Shown: positions 10,773 through 22,812, numbered from the stretch's first letter. The stretch: 64,000 nt of DNA from Molossus alvarezi (GCA_037176705.1 CM073893.1:13950074-14014073), one strand, 5' to 3'. The notes: generated by a model not told the origin, from the sequence alone. Numbers and translations: made by a program.

Positions 10773-12356
10773 TTCAAGAAGAAGGATAAAATCCAAACTC
10801 GTTTTATGAGGACAACATAATTCTAATTCCAAAACCAGAAAAAGACACTACAAAGAAAGAAAACTATAGACCAATATCCCTGATGAACATAGATGCCAAA
10901 ATTCTGAACAAAATACTAGCAAATCAAATCCAGCAACACCTCAAAAAAATTTTTCACCATGACAAAGTGGGATTCATCCCAGGGATGCAAGGCTGGTACA
11001 ATATATGAAATCCATAAATGTGTTAAACCACATAAACAAAATTAAAGATAAAAATCATATGATCACATCAATAGACACTGAAAAAGCATTCAACAAAATC
11101 CAGCACCCATTTCTGATAAAAACGCTCAGCAATCTGAGAATAGAGGGAACATATCTCGACATAATAAAGGCCATATATGAAAGACATACTGCCAACATCA
11201 TACTCAATGGGCAAAAATTAAAAGCATTTACCTTAAGAACAAGGGCAAGACAAGGATGCGCACTTTTACCACTCTTATTTAACAACATTGGAAGTCTTAG
11301 CCACAGCAATCAGACATGAAGAAAAAATAAAAGGGATCCAAATTGCAAAAGAGGAAGTGAAACTGTCATTATTCGCAGATGACATGATACTATACGTAGA
11401 AAACCCCAAAGACTCCATCAAAAATCTACTAGACTAAATGAATTTGGCAAAGTAGCAGGATAGAAAATTAACGTCAAGAAATCGAGAGCATTCTTATACA
11501 CCAATGATAAACTCACAGAAAGAGAATCTAAGAAAACAATACCATTTACCATTGCGGCAAAAAAATTAAGATACCTAGGAATAAACTTAACCAAAGAAAT
11601 AAAGGACCTATTTACAGAAAACTACAGGTCATTGAAAAATGAAATAGAGGACAATATAAAAAAGTGGAAGCACATACCTTGTTCATGGATTGGAAGAATT
11701 AACATCATTAAAATGTCCATACTACCCAAAGCAATCTATAGATTCAATGCAATCTCCATCAAAATACCAATGACATACTTCACAGTACAGAACAAATACT
11801 TCAAAATTTCATATGGAACCAAAAAGACCTCAAATAGCCACAGCAATCCTGAAAAGGAGGAACAAAGTAGGAGGGATCACATTACCAGATTTCAGGTTGT
11901 ACTACAAAGCCACTGTAATCAAAACAGCCTGGTACTGGCACAAAAATAGGCATATAGAATAGAACAGAACAGAGAACCCAGAAATGAACCCAAGGCAATA
12001 TGCTCAATTAATATTGACAAAGGTGGCAAGAGCATACAGTAAAAAAGACAGCCTCTTTAATAAATGGTGTTGGGAAAATTGGACAGCAAATGCAAAAAAA
12101 TGAAACAAGATCATCAACTTACACCATACACAAGAATAAACTCAAAATGGATAAAAGACTTAAATGTGACTCATGAATCCATAAAAATCCTAGAAGAAAA
12201 TGTAGGCAACAAAATTTCAGACATCATACGCAGAAGAATTTTCATTGATACATCACCTAAGGCAATAGAAACAATGAAGAAAATGAACACATGGGACTAC
12301 ATCGAACTCAAAAGCTTCTGCACAGCAAAAGATACAATCATCAAAATGGAAAGGCA

Positions 12357-12602
12357 ATCGACCTGGCTTGTTTTGCTCAGCGGTTAGAGCGTTGGCCTGC
12401 AGTCCAGAGAGACCGGGTATCAGTTCCCGATAAGGGCACGTATCTCAGTTGCAGTTTGTCCCTGGTCCTGGTTGGGTTGTGTGGGTGGCAGCCACTCAAT
12501 GTGTCCCTTTCACTTCAATGTTTCTCTCTCACTCTCTTTCCCTCCCACTCAATTTAAACGAAAAAAGGAAAAATGTCCTTGGGTGAGGATAAAACAATTT
12601 TT
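12357..12602 (+). mobile_element. VES SINE in L1-A ORF2, at a three-copy target site
   Basis: The VES head (cctggcttgttttgctcagc), CT body and tail (tccttgggtgaggataaaac) are diverged. The left TSD aaaatggaaaggca (12343-12356) matches aaaatggagaggca at the right. That right copy also serves as the left TSD of the adjoining L1. Confidence 0.88.
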
Positions 12603-12617
12603 AAAAATGGAGAGGCA

Positions 12618-14336
12618 TAAGCTTTTGAGTTTGATGTAGTCCCATGTGTTCATTTTCTCCTTTGTTTCTATTGCCTTAGGTGATGTGTCAGTAAAAATTC
12701 TGCTGCGTATGATGTCTGATATTTTGTTGCCCACAGTCTCCTCTAGGATTTTTATGGATTCATGAGTTACATTTAAGTCTTTTATCCATTTTGAGTTTAT
12801 TTTGGTGTAGGGTGTAAGTTGATGGTCTAGTTTCATTTTTCTGCAAGTAGCTGTCCAATTTTCCCAGCACCATTTATTAAAGAGGCTGTCCTTACTCCAC
12901 TATATGCTCTTGCCACCTTTGTCAAATATTAATTGAGCATATTGCCTTGAGTCCATTTCTGGATTCTCTATTCTGTTCCACTGGTCTATATACCTGTTCT
13001 TGTGCCAGTACCAGGCTGTTTTGATTATGGTGGCTTTGTAGTATATCCTGAAATCTGGTATTGTGATCCCTCCAACTTTGTTCTTCCTTTTCAAGATTGC
13101 TGTGGCTATTCGAGGCCTTTTTTGGTTCCATATGAACTTTTGAAGTAATTGTTCTAATTCTGTGAAGTATGCCATTGGTATTTTGATGGGGATTGCGTTG
13201 AATCTGTATATTGCTTTGGGTAATATGGACATTTTAATGATGTTAATTCTCCCAATCCATGAACAGGGTATGTGCTTCCACTTTAAAGCTTCTGCACAGC
13301 GAAAGATACAAACATCAAAACAGAAAGGCTACCCACTGTATGGGAGAGCATAATTGCCAATGATATATCAGATAAGGGGTCAATTTCCAATACATATAGA
13401 GTACTCATACAACTCCACAAAAGGAAGACAAAGAATCCAATTAAAAAATGGGCAGAGGAACTAAATAGACACCTCTCCAAACAGGACATACAAATGGCTA
13501 AGAAACATATGAAGAAATGCTCATCATCACTAATCATCAGAGAGATGCAAATCAAAACAACAATGAGGTATCACCTCACACCTGTCAGAATGGCCGCCAT
13601 CAACAAATCATCAAACAACAAGTGTTGGCGAGGGTGTGGAGAAAAGGGGACTCTAGTACACTGCTGGTGGGAATGCAGACTGGTGCAGCCACTATGGAAA
13701 ACAATATGGTGTCACCTCAAAAAATTAAAAATTGATCTTCCATTTGACCCAGTGATCCCACTTCTAGGAATATACCCTAAGAAGCATAAAACAACAATAA
13801 GAAAGAATATATGTACCCCCATGTTTGTAGCAGCACTATTTACAATCACTAAGATCTGGAAACAGCCCAAGTGCCCATCAGTAGACGAATGGATCAAAAA
13901 GCTGTGGTACATATACACAATGGAGTACTACGCAGCGGTAAGAAAGAAAGATCTCTTATCCTTTGAGACTACATGGAGGGACCTTGAAAGTATCATCCTA
14001 AGTGAAACAAGCCAAACAGAGAAAGACAAATTTCATATGATCTCACTTATTTGTGGAATATAATGAGCATAACAGTTTGAGGAATGGGGTAGTCCCAGAG
14101 ACACGGAAGTGGGGTACAGACTGACAATCCCCTAAGGAGTGGGGAGATGGAGGAGGGATGAACCACAGAACTTATACACATGTATGCATGAACAGTGGAC
14201 TTGGACAACAATCTGGGGAAGGGGCAGGGAGGGGAGGGGAAGGGGGAATCAGTGGGGGAGAAAAGGAGAATCATCTGTAACAAAAATTAATCAATAAAAA
14301 ATAAAAAAATAAAAATAAAAAATATATAAAATTTTA
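12618..14336 (+). mobile_element. Twin-primed (5'-inverted) L1 insertion
   Basis: Positions 12618-13278 read as the reverse complement of ORF2 sequence like 11655-12318. From 13279 (aaagcttctgcacagcgaaa) the element runs forward through the ORF2 C-terminus, with a 189-residue open stretch at 13494-14063 that includes the CWWEC block and ends at the ORF2 stop. A 3' UTR and A-rich tail follow. The 15-bp TSD aaaaatggagaggca lies at 12603-12617 and 14337-14351. This 5'-inversion layout is the hallmark of twin priming. Confidence 0.88.
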
Positions 14337-15469
14337 AAAAATGGAGAGGCAACACACTGTATGGAAGAGCATAATTGTCAATGATATATCAAATAAGGGG
14401 TTAATTTCCAATATATATAGACTGCTCATACAACTCAACAAAAGGAAGACAAAAAACCCAATTTAAAAAATGGGCAGAGGAACTAAACAGACACTTCTCC
14501 AAACAGGACATACAAATGGCTAAGAAACATGAAGAAATGCTCAACATCACTAATCATCAAATAGATGCAAATTAAAACAATAATGAGGTATCACCTCACA
14601 CCTGTCAGAATGGCCGCCATCAACAAATCATCAAACAACAAGTGTTGGCGAGGGTGTGGAGAAAAGGGGACTCTAGTACACTTCTGATGGGAATGCAGAC
14701 AGCTGCAGCCACTAAGGAAAACAATATGGTGTTACCTCAAAAAATTAAAAATTGAACTGCCATTTGACCCAGTGATCCCACTTCTAGGAATATACCCTAA
14801 GAAGCCTGAAACACCAATCAGAAAGAATATATGTACCCCCATGTTCATAGCAGCACTATTTACAATAGCTAAGATCTAGAAACAGCCCAAAAGTCCATCA
14901 GTAGAGGAATGGATAAAAAAGCAGTGGTACATATACACAATGGAGTACTATGCAGCTGTAAGAAAGAAAGATCTCTTATTCTTTGAGATGACATGGAGGG
15001 ACATGGAGAGTATTATCCTAAGGAAAACAAGCCAAACAGAGAAAGACAAGTATCATATGATCTCACTTATTTGTGGAATATAATGAACATAACAGTCTGA
15101 GGAATAGGGTAGTCCCAGAGACATGGTAGTGGGGTACAGACTGACAATCCCCAGAATAGGGGTTGGTGAGGGAGCGATAAACCACCGAACTTATATGCAT
15201 GTATGCATGAACAATGGACATGGACAACAAAGCTGGGTACAGGGTGGCGAGGGAGGGGATGGGTGGAATCAGTGGGGGGGAAAAGCAGAAACATCTGTAA
15301 CATAAATATATTAATATTAAAAAATTAAATTAAATTGCTGCAGCACACGTGTTGACAATCGCTGTTCTAATACAACAATGATGTGAGTGAACAAAGCTTG
15401 TAGAAGATGTGCTCTTCCAACACACTGAGTGGTTTTGTTTACTATATGAGCATTAAGTACAGGGTAGGA

Positions 15470-15635
15470 GTCCACCAAGTCCTTGGCATTAGATAGATCA
15501 TGAGTCAAATCCCAGAACTCCCTTTCACTAAGAAATGTACATCACTGTCTTGTCTGAAAAATGAGGGATAGCTTGCCAACTCCAAGAGCTATTGTGAGAA
15601 TAAAATAATGTCAGTGATAGACTCCCAAAGTGCCC
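15470..15635 (+). mobile_element. MIR SINE fragment
   Basis: The core-like stretch ctgaaaaatgagggatagc followed by gagctattgtgagaataaaa matches the conserved 3' half of MIR. It is ancient and diverged. Confidence 0.5.
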
Positions 15636-15639
15636 TAAA

Positions 15640-15830
15640 CTCCCCTTTACAGGGCTTTGCACCCTTGTAATCACGCACAGTTGTTCAGTGGCTATCACCC
15701 CAGTGGATTATGAGCATTGGGAGAGCTTTATTCACAACTGTATTCTCTATAATTGTTGACTGACTTTTTTTTAGCACGGTGCCTGATGCCTGGCATAGGC
15801 TTGATAAATAAAAGCTTTTATTAACATCCA
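15640..15830 (+). mobile_element. L2 3' end fragment
   Basis: The blocks tgcctgatgcctggcatagg and cttgataaataaaag resemble the L2 terminal motif. Confidence is modest because of divergence. Confidence 0.4.
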
Positions 15831-16582
15831 GCTCAATCTGATAAAACAGGGAAGCATTGCTAGTCAATGAAAGGCTCTCAGTTGAGACCTCTGACCTCAG
15901 AAACTTACTCAGAAAATAAGTAGACACCGTGGAAGAGGAACGAGTGTTGGGCTCTCTGTTGTTATCCACAAGCACAGAAGTAGGCGATTCAGAGGCTCTG
16001 CTTCCAAGACTCTCACAGACCGCCAGGAAATGAGTTTCTTCCCGGAGTTCTGGTCCTTGAAACCCAACCCAATCTGTGAGTCCAAATGAACAAGATACCA
16101 ACTGCTGAGTGGGAGGTAGTATCATCTATGGCAAGAGGCCTAGCCCTTTCCCAACAAGGTGTTACTTTTGATTTCCTTCAAGTGTGATCAAGGTGGGTGA
16201 AGTGGCAGCTGTTGGAAGACTGGGTGAGGTGTGGGCTGGCTGAGTCAGTGCTGGCCAGGTTCCCCTTGGGAAATTCCCATGGGGAGGGCAAAGGGTGGCA
16301 GTTGTCAGCTGGGAAATTAACCAGGCGTGACTTCAAGATCAATGGATAGATTACAATCTGCCCACGGAAAAGCCTGAGTCTAATGAAAGGATAGATGTAA
16401 AAGTGAGCTCTTGTGTATAGAATAAAGTCCTTAACCTTGGCCCTTTCTGTATCCAACATATATTATTTGCCACCTCTCTAGCTCACAGGAAGTCACTAGA
16501 ATAAACAAAATGAAATAAAAAATACATATTTTTAAAAACTGAAGAAGTATATATGAAGTAGACAAATGAACTTGGGTAGATT
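15831..16582. other. Unique stretch with candidate regulatory motifs
   Basis: No repeat was recognised. Open frames here (for example the minus-strand frame at 15685-16125) show no family features. The AP-1 and kappaB motif pair is listed separately. Confidence 0.45.
16241..16278. promoter_or_regulatory. AP-1 site plus palindromic kappaB-type site
   Basis: TGAGTCA (16241-16247) is a consensus AP-1 element. GGGAAATTCCC (16268-16278) fits the NF-kappaB consensus GGGRNWYYCC. They are 20 bp apart in non-repeat DNA. Function is inferred from motif match only. Confidence 0.35.
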
Positions 16583-16601
16583 TTCATATTGTGCTACTTT
16601 T

Positions 16602-16848
16602 TTTAGGCTAATACATTTTATTTAATTTTATTTTTAAATATATGTTATTGATTTTTTTTTTTTTTTTTAGAGAGAAAGGAAGAGAGAGAGAAACATCAAT
16701 GTGAGAGAGAAACATTGATCGGCTGCCTTCTGCACGACCCCCACTAGTTATCGAGCCCATAACCCAGGCATGTGCCCTGACCAGAAATCAAACTGGGACC
16801 TTTCAGTCCATGGGATGACACTCAGTCCACTGAGCCACACCAGCTGGG
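16602..16848 (-). mobile_element. Bat SINE, minus strand
   Basis: Poly-T, gagagaaa and catcaatgtgagagagaaac blocks precede a head at the right (ctgagccacaccagctggg). The 19-bp TSD ttcatattgtgctactttt (16583-16601) recurs at 16849-16867 with two mismatches. Confidence 0.92.
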
Positions 16849-17154
16849 TTCATACTGTGTTACTTTTATGAGCAAAAAATATATAATTAAAATACTATTG
16901 AAACATATTCATTCATGGAATTATTTATTATTATTATTATCATTATTTGCCTACACTTTGCAAGGAGCAGATTCCCATTTTAGGGAACAGAGCCCCAGTC
17001 AAGGAACCAGGATACTTAGGTGATTGCTATTTGATTAGCCATGTGGCCTTAAGGCATCAGATCCCAAAATAACAAAATAAAACACCCAATAATAAAAATT
17101 TTAAAAAATGTCTTACAGACATTTTAAGTTTCCTTCTACATCCTCATGTTTAAA

Positions 17155-17367
17155 TTATTTTTTTCCTTTATTAATTTTTAGAGAGAGAGGAAGTGAAAGG
17201 GAGAGAGACAAAAACATTGATAAGAGAGAACATCGACTGGTCCCCTCCTGCATGGCCCCCACTGGGGATCAGGCTCACAACCTGGGCATGTGTCCTGACC
17301 AGGAATCAAACCGGCAACCTCTTGGTGCATGGGTCAATGCTCAACCGCTGAGCCACACCAGCTGAAT
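17155..17367 (-). mobile_element. Bat SINE, minus strand
   Basis: It is a reverse-complement SINE with the head ctgagccacaccagctg at the right. The perfect 15-bp TSD atcctcatgtttaaa lies at 17140-17154 and 17368-17382. Confidence 0.93.
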
Positions 17368-17654
17368 ATCCTCATGTTTAAAATAAACATGTATTTCAAG
17401 TTCTTAACCCAAGTCCTAAAGACAGATTGATAAATAAACTTGCATAGAAGGAGTAACGGGTAGAAGTTGAGGGTGATGCGGGACCCCGTGAAAGGCAGGA
17501 AGGACTCATTCCTCCTAGACAAAGATAAACTCCCAGGGAACACTTCTTCTGCCTGCCTTCTGGTTGGGTAACTACTGTCCCGCAAGACAAAGGACTATTT
17601 CCCAGGGGAGGAAATGATTTTTTATTAGTAATGATTTTCACTTTATAAGACATC

Positions 17655-17850
17655 AACTATACACTACAGACTTTCTCTATGCATTATTTCTAACCGTCAA
17701 AACAAGTCCCAGTTTATAAATGAGATTGAGAAGGCACAAATGACATGAGATCATTATATTTATCATACTTACGGAAGATCATTATACTCATAAATGAAAA
17801 GTGGTTTGATCCCAGGCCCGCTTGCTCTGTGAGCTCATCCTTCCTTTAGT
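17655..17850 (-). mobile_element. Probable MIR fragment, minus strand
   Basis: The layout (cagtttataaatgagattga, then gtttgatcccaggcccgctt) follows the MIR core in reverse complement. It is weak but in the right order. Confidence 0.4.
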
Positions 17851-18059
17851 CATGCTTGAGGTCGCCCGGGGAAACCCAGAGTGGGTGGCAATGCTGCCCT
17901 GCAGAAGGAGCACAATCAGATGGGGTCCAGCCAGGCACTTTTGTAGGCTGGGCAATGCCTCTTCCCTAAACTAGGGCACTTAAACTGCAGGAGTCAATAC
18001 TGAACTATACAACCCCTGATTTTAGCTTCTATTTAGTAAAATGAAAGTTTAAAAAACAT

Positions 18060-18460
18060 ATAATGAAATATTTTTTAGCTTTTATTATGGAAAAAGTTTC
18101 AAACACACACAAAAGTCAAGAAAGTGGTCAAAATGGCGTGGCTGCAACTGCTGTCACCACTTTGCCGTGCTTGTTCCATCCATTCCTCATACAGGCCACA
18201 GTGTTTTAGGCCAATCCCAGACTTTATATTACTTTACCTGTAAATATTTCAGAGTTGATTCCAGCACATAAAAACCTAAATTTAACATGAAAACAGATTC
18301 ATTATCACTCCTAAGGAAAGTAATAATTCCATAATATTATTTCTTAATATATTCAATTGTCCCAAATTGTATCTAAAATGTCTCCTTAGAGTTGGTTTAT
18401 TAAATTCAGTCCACACATTACAAAGTTTGGGTATTTCAGTCCTATACAATTTCTTTTCTG
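18060..18460 (+). mobile_element. L1M 3' UTR fragment
   Basis: The blocks ggaaaaagtttcaaacacac, cctgtaaatatttcagag and aaaatgtctccttagagttg match the 3' UTR layout of old mammalian L1M families, as does 63281-64000. Confidence 0.6.
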
Positions 18461-18828
18461 GAAAAAATATTTCATAAATAAGGCAACATCACTGCTGGGT
18501 GGCAAAGACATTCCTTTCACAATGAATGCAAGAAGATAGAACCACCCAAGCAAAGAAAACTACATAATGTGAGCAGCACACTCCGTGAGGGCTGAAATCA
18601 TTCAGTGTGGTGAGTGGGTCATTGTCACTGCTGCAGGCACAGAGTGGATGTTCACTGTGATGAACACTATGTGAACCCAGAAGGCAATCAAACTGTGTGT
18701 GGAAGGGGTGCAAAGTGAACATTGGGATACCTTCACAGTCCATGTGGTTGTTCTGAAGTAAAGAACTGTTACTTTAAAATAAATATATGTAGCCCTAAGA
18801 ATAACTGCAAACTACTAGTTGAAATATA
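18461..18828. other. Unique stretch, nothing recognised
   Basis: No known repeat or gene could be identified. The minus-strand frame 18489-18743 has no family features. Confidence 0.4.
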
Positions 18829-18836
18829 CAAATACT

Positions 18837-19107
18837 TTTTTTATTAATTAATTTATTTTTGTTACAGATGATTCTCCTTTTTCCCTCATTGACATCCTCC
18901 TCCCGATCCCGCGCTGCCCCTCCCCCAGAATAGTTGTCTATGTCCATTGGTTACGCATACATGCATATAAGTTCTATGGTCTATCTCTTCCCTCCCCCCT
19001 CACCCCTTCTTCTGAGGTCTGTCAGTCTCTACCTCAAATCCATATCTCTGGGTCCATTCTGTTCATCAGTTTGTTTTGTTCATTATATTCCACAAATAAG
19101 TGAGATC
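18837..19107 (-). mobile_element. 5'-truncated L1 3' end, minus strand
   Basis: It is the reverse complement of the bat L1 3' UTR found in L1-A, L1-B and L1-C (tttttgttacagatgattct at its tail side, attccacaaataagtgagat at its 5' end). The 8-bp TSD caaatact lies at 18829-18836 and 19108-19115. Confidence 0.85.
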
Positions 19108-20337
19108 CAAATACTCTATCTTTTTTAATTTATTTACAATTACAGTTGACATACAACATTATTTTAGTTTCAGGGATACAACATAATGATTAGACATTTA
19201 TATACCTTACAAAAAGATCACCCTGATAACTCTAGTACCCACCTGATAACATACATAGTTACTACGACAATGTTGATTATATTCCCATGCTGTAGTTTAC
19301 ATCCCTGAGACTATTTTGATAACTGGGAATTTGTATATCTTAATCCATTCACCTTTGTCACCCATCCCCCAAGCCCCCTCCCATCTGGCAAACATCAGTT
19401 TGTTCTCCATATCTGAGTATGTTTCTGTTTTGTTTATTTTTATTCTCAGATTCCTCATATAGGTGAAATCATATGGTATTTGCCCTTCCTTTTCTTACTT
19501 ATTTCACTTAGCATAATACCCTCTAGGTCCAGCCATATTGTCACAAATGGTAACATTTTCATTCTTTTTTATGGCCTAGTAATATTTCATTATGTATATA
19601 TACCACTTATTCTTTATCCATTCATCTATCGATGGACACTCAGGTTATTTCCATATCTTGGCTATTGTAAATAATGCTGCAATGAACATAGAGATGCATG
19701 TATCTTCTTGAATTAGTGTTTTGTTTTCTTCAGACCAATCCCCAAAAGTTGAATTGCTGGGTCATAAAGTAGTTCTATTTTTAATTTTTAAAAGGATTTT
19801 CATGACTAGTTTTCATACTGGCTGCACTAATTTACAATCCCATGAACAACACACAAAGATTCCCTTTTCAAAACATCCTCACCAACTATTGTTGTTTGTA
19901 GATTAATATATGATACCAATTCTGACAGGTATGAGGCAATATCTTGTTGAGGTTAAGAAACCTTCTAATTTACATTTCCCTGATGATTAGTGACATTGAG
20001 CATCTTTTCATTTGTCTATTGGCCGTTGGTATGTCCTCTTTGGAGAAATATTTATTCAGGTCCTCTGCCCATTTTTAATCAGAATATTTGGGTTTTCTGG
20101 TGTTAAGCTGTATGAGTTCCTTATATATTTTGGATATTAACCTCTTGTCAATGTATCACTAGCAAATAACTTCTCCCATTCAAGTAGGTTGTCTTTTCAT
20201 TTTGTTGATGATTTTTTTTACAGCAAAAAAAAATTTTAGTTTGATGTAGTCGTTTTTATTTTTTCTTTTGTTTCCCTTGCCCAAGGAGACATATCCAAAT
20301 AAATATTCCTAAGAGTGGTATCAAAAAGTTTACTGCT

Positions 20338-20583
20338 GCCCTGGCCAGTTTGGCTCAGCAGTTAGAACGTCAGCCTGAAGACCAAAGAGTCTCAGGTTTG
20401 ATTCCCAATCAAGGGCACATACCTCAGTTGTGGGTTTGATCCCCAGCCCCAGTCAGGGTCATTCGATAAGCAACCAATTGATGTATCTCTCTCACATCAA
20501 TGTTTCTCTCTCTCTGTCACTCCCTCCCTCCCACTCGATCTGAAAAAAATCAATGGAGAAATATCCTCAGGTGAGGACTAAAA
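20338..20583 (+). mobile_element. VES SINE
   Basis: Head gccctggccagtttggctca and tail cctcaggtgaggactaaaa are present. The perfect 15-bp TSD aaaaagtttactgct lies at 20323-20337 and 20584-20598. Confidence 0.95.
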
Positions 20584-20664
20584 AAAAAGTTTACTGCTTA
20601 TGTTTTTTCCTAGGTGTTTCAGGGTTTAGGTGTCTTATATGTAAGTTCTTAATCTATTTTAAGG

Positions 20665-20700
<36 letters not shown>
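20665..20700. repeat. (TG)18 microsatellite
   Basis: An uninterrupted TG dinucleotide run lies within the old L1M ORF2 region. Confidence 0.97.
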
Positions 20701-20702
<2 letters not shown>

Positions 20703-21067
20703 AATATGGTATAAGAAATTGGTCATTTCATTTTTTAAATGTATCTGCTCAGTTTTCCCAACACCATTTATGGAAGAGACTACCTTTACACCATTATATG
20801 TTCTTGCTTCCTTTTTTCATACTTTAATTGACCAAATAGGCATAAGTTTATTTCTGAGTTCTATTCTGTTTCATTAATCAATGTATCTGTTTTGATGCCT
20901 GTACCACATTGTTTTGAGTACTATAGCTTTGAAGTATAACTTGATATCAGGTAGTGTGATACCTCCAAATTTGTTCTTCTTTCTCAAGACTGCTATTCAG
21001 AATCTTTTTTGGTACCATTTAAATTTTAAGTGGTATGTTCTAGTTCTACAAAAAATGGATTAGTATT

Positions 21068-22298
21068 TTTTAAATAATTTATTTTTAAATTTCATTTTCC
21101 AATTACAGTTTACAAACAATATTATTTTGTGTTAGTTTCAAGTATACAACATAGTGGTTAGACATTTATATGTTATGAAGTCATCACCCTGATAAGCCCA
21201 GTACCCACCTGGCACCATAGTAATTACAATATTACTGACTATATTCCCTATGCTGTACTTTACATCTCTGTGACTATTTTATAACTACCAATTTGTACTT
21301 CTTAATCCTTTCATCTTTTTCACCTAGCTCTCCAACTCCCCTCTCTTCTGGCAATCAACAGTCTGTTTTATATCTATAAGTCTGTTTCTCTTTTGTTTAA
21401 TTTGTGCTTTAGATTCCATTTATAAGTGAAATCACGTGATATTTGTCTGTCTCTGTATGACTTATTTCACTTAGCATAATACCCCCTAGGTCCATCCAAT
21501 GTTGTCTCAAGTGGTAAAACTCCATTCTTGTATATGACCAAGTGATATTCCATTGTGTACATGTACCACTGCTTTTGAATCTACTCATCTATTGATGGGC
21601 ACTTAGGTTGCTTCCATATCTTGACTATTGTAAATAACACTACAATGAACATAGGAGTGCATAAGTTCTTTCAAATTAGTGTTTTGGGTTTCTTTGAATA
21701 TATACCTAGAAGTAGAATTGCTGGCTCATAAAAAAGTCCCATTTTTTATTTTTTTGAGGACCCTCCATACTGTTTTCCATAATGGCTGCACCAATCTACA
21801 TTCCCACTACAGTGCATGAGGGTTCCATTTTCTCTACATCCTCACCAATACTTGTTTTGATTTACTGATTAGAGATATTCTGACAGGTGTGTGCTGATAT
21901 CTCACTGTGGTTTTCATCTGCATTTCTCTGATGATTAGTGAGAGTGAGCATCTTTTCATGTCTGTTGGCCATCTGTATGTCCTCTGTGGAGAAGTGTCTA
22001 TTTAGGTCCTCTGCAGAATTTTTAAGTCAATAATTTGTATTTTTAGTGTTGAGTTGTATGAGTTCTTTATAAATTTTAGATATTAACCCCTCATTAGATG
22101 TATCATTGACAAATACCTTCTTCCATTCAGTAGGTGGTCTTTGTTTTATTGACGGTTTCCTTTGTTGCATAAAAGCTTTTAAGTTTGTTTATTTTTGTTT
22201 TGTTTCCCTTGCCTGAGGAGATATATCAGAAAAATAATTGCTTAAAGAAATGTCAGAAATTTTACTGCCTATGTTTTCTTCTGGAGTTTTCTGGACCA
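21068..22298 (-). mobile_element. 5'-truncated L1, minus strand, nested in the L1M
   Basis: A second 3' UTR start (ttttccaattacagtttaca, 21099 onward) restarts the minus-strand L1 order inside ORF2 of the host L1M. The ORF2 C-terminal text ends at about 22295. The host resumes with accattggtattttcatag, which directly continues its text before the insertion. Imperfect TSD attagtatttt (about 21058) and attggtatttt (about 22301). Confidence 0.75.
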
Positions 22299-22581
22299 TT
22301 GGTATTTTCATAGAGATTGTACTAAATAACTACATTGCTTTGACCAGTATGGATATATTAATGATGTAAATTCTTCCTATCCATGAGCATGATATGTCCT
22401 TCCACTTATTTGTATCTTCTTCACTTTCTTTCTTCAATTTCATAGTTTTCTGAGAACATGTATTTTGCTTTCCTGGTTAAATTTATTCCCAGATATGTTA
22501 CTCTTTAGATCATTGTAAATAGGGTTGTTTTCTTAATTTCTTTTTCTGATAGCTCATAATTAATGTATAAAAGTACAATCA

Positions 22582-22812
22582 GCCCAGCCAGTTTGGCTCA
22601 GTGGATTGGGCATCATCTCATGGACTGAGAGGTCCTGGTTCAATTCCCAGTCAGGGCACACACCCAGGTTGCAGGCTCAATCCCCAGTAGAGGGTGTGCA
22701 GGAGGTAGCCAACAGATATTTCTCATTCACATTGCTGTTTCTCTCTCTCTCTCTCTCTCCCTTCCTCTCTCTCTAAAATAAATTTAAAAAAAAAAACATT
22801 TAAAAAATTTTT
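22582..22812 (+). mobile_element. Bat SINE
   Basis: Head gcccagccagtttggctcag, (CT)n body and A-rich tail are present. The perfect 11-bp TSD aagtacaatca lies at 22571-22581 and 22813-22823. Confidence 0.93.

Larger units (their letters stand above)
9037..15083 (+). pseudogene. L1-A ORF2 (endonuclease and reverse transcriptase), disrupted
   Basis: It starts at ATG 9037 (MAINKYISIITLYVNGLN), the typical L1 ORF2 start. The apurinic-type endonuclease domain is recognisable at 9037-9720, including CLQETHL and a gacttcaacac block (GDFNT). Reverse-transcriptase sequence follows at about 10250-11700, with ISLMN at about 10879 and an FADD-equivalent ttcgcagatgac at about 11373. C-terminal sequence resumes after the inserted L1 at 14352 and ends at TAA 15081-15083. 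Two VES SINEs (10524, 12357), one L1 (12618-14336) and many stops destroy it. Confidence 0.85.
5367..15331 (+). mobile_element. L1-A: long L1 with extended 5' UTR and nested insertions
   Basis: The order is 5' UTR (5367-7818), ORF1 (7819-9019), ORF2 (9037-15083) and a 3' UTR with A-rich end (15084-15331). A 12-bp TSD, aaattgctgcag, lies at 5355-5366 and 15332-15343 within the hAT element. It is interrupted by VES SINEs at 8569, 10524 and 12357 and by a twin-primed L1 at 12618-14336. Without them it is about 7.5 kb, long for an L1, because its 5' UTR is about 2.45 kb. Frameshifts and stops are numerous, so it is a dead copy. Confidence 0.85.
4867..15364. mobile_element. Short hAT-type DNA transposon split by a 10-kb L1
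   Basis: The left end, cagcgattttcaaac, and the right end, whose reverse complement is cagcgattgtcaac, form about 15-bp terminal inverted repeats. The 8-bp flanks ttttcata (4859-4866) and ttctaata (15365-15372) agree at six positions, as expected for an old hAT duplication. Subtracting the SINE and L1-A leaves a non-autonomous element of roughly 0.27 kb. The two halves were matched through the L1-A target duplication. Confidence 0.6.

Noticed and set aside
20665..20877. Cys-Val repeat frame
   Set aside because: It is a translation of the TG microsatellite.
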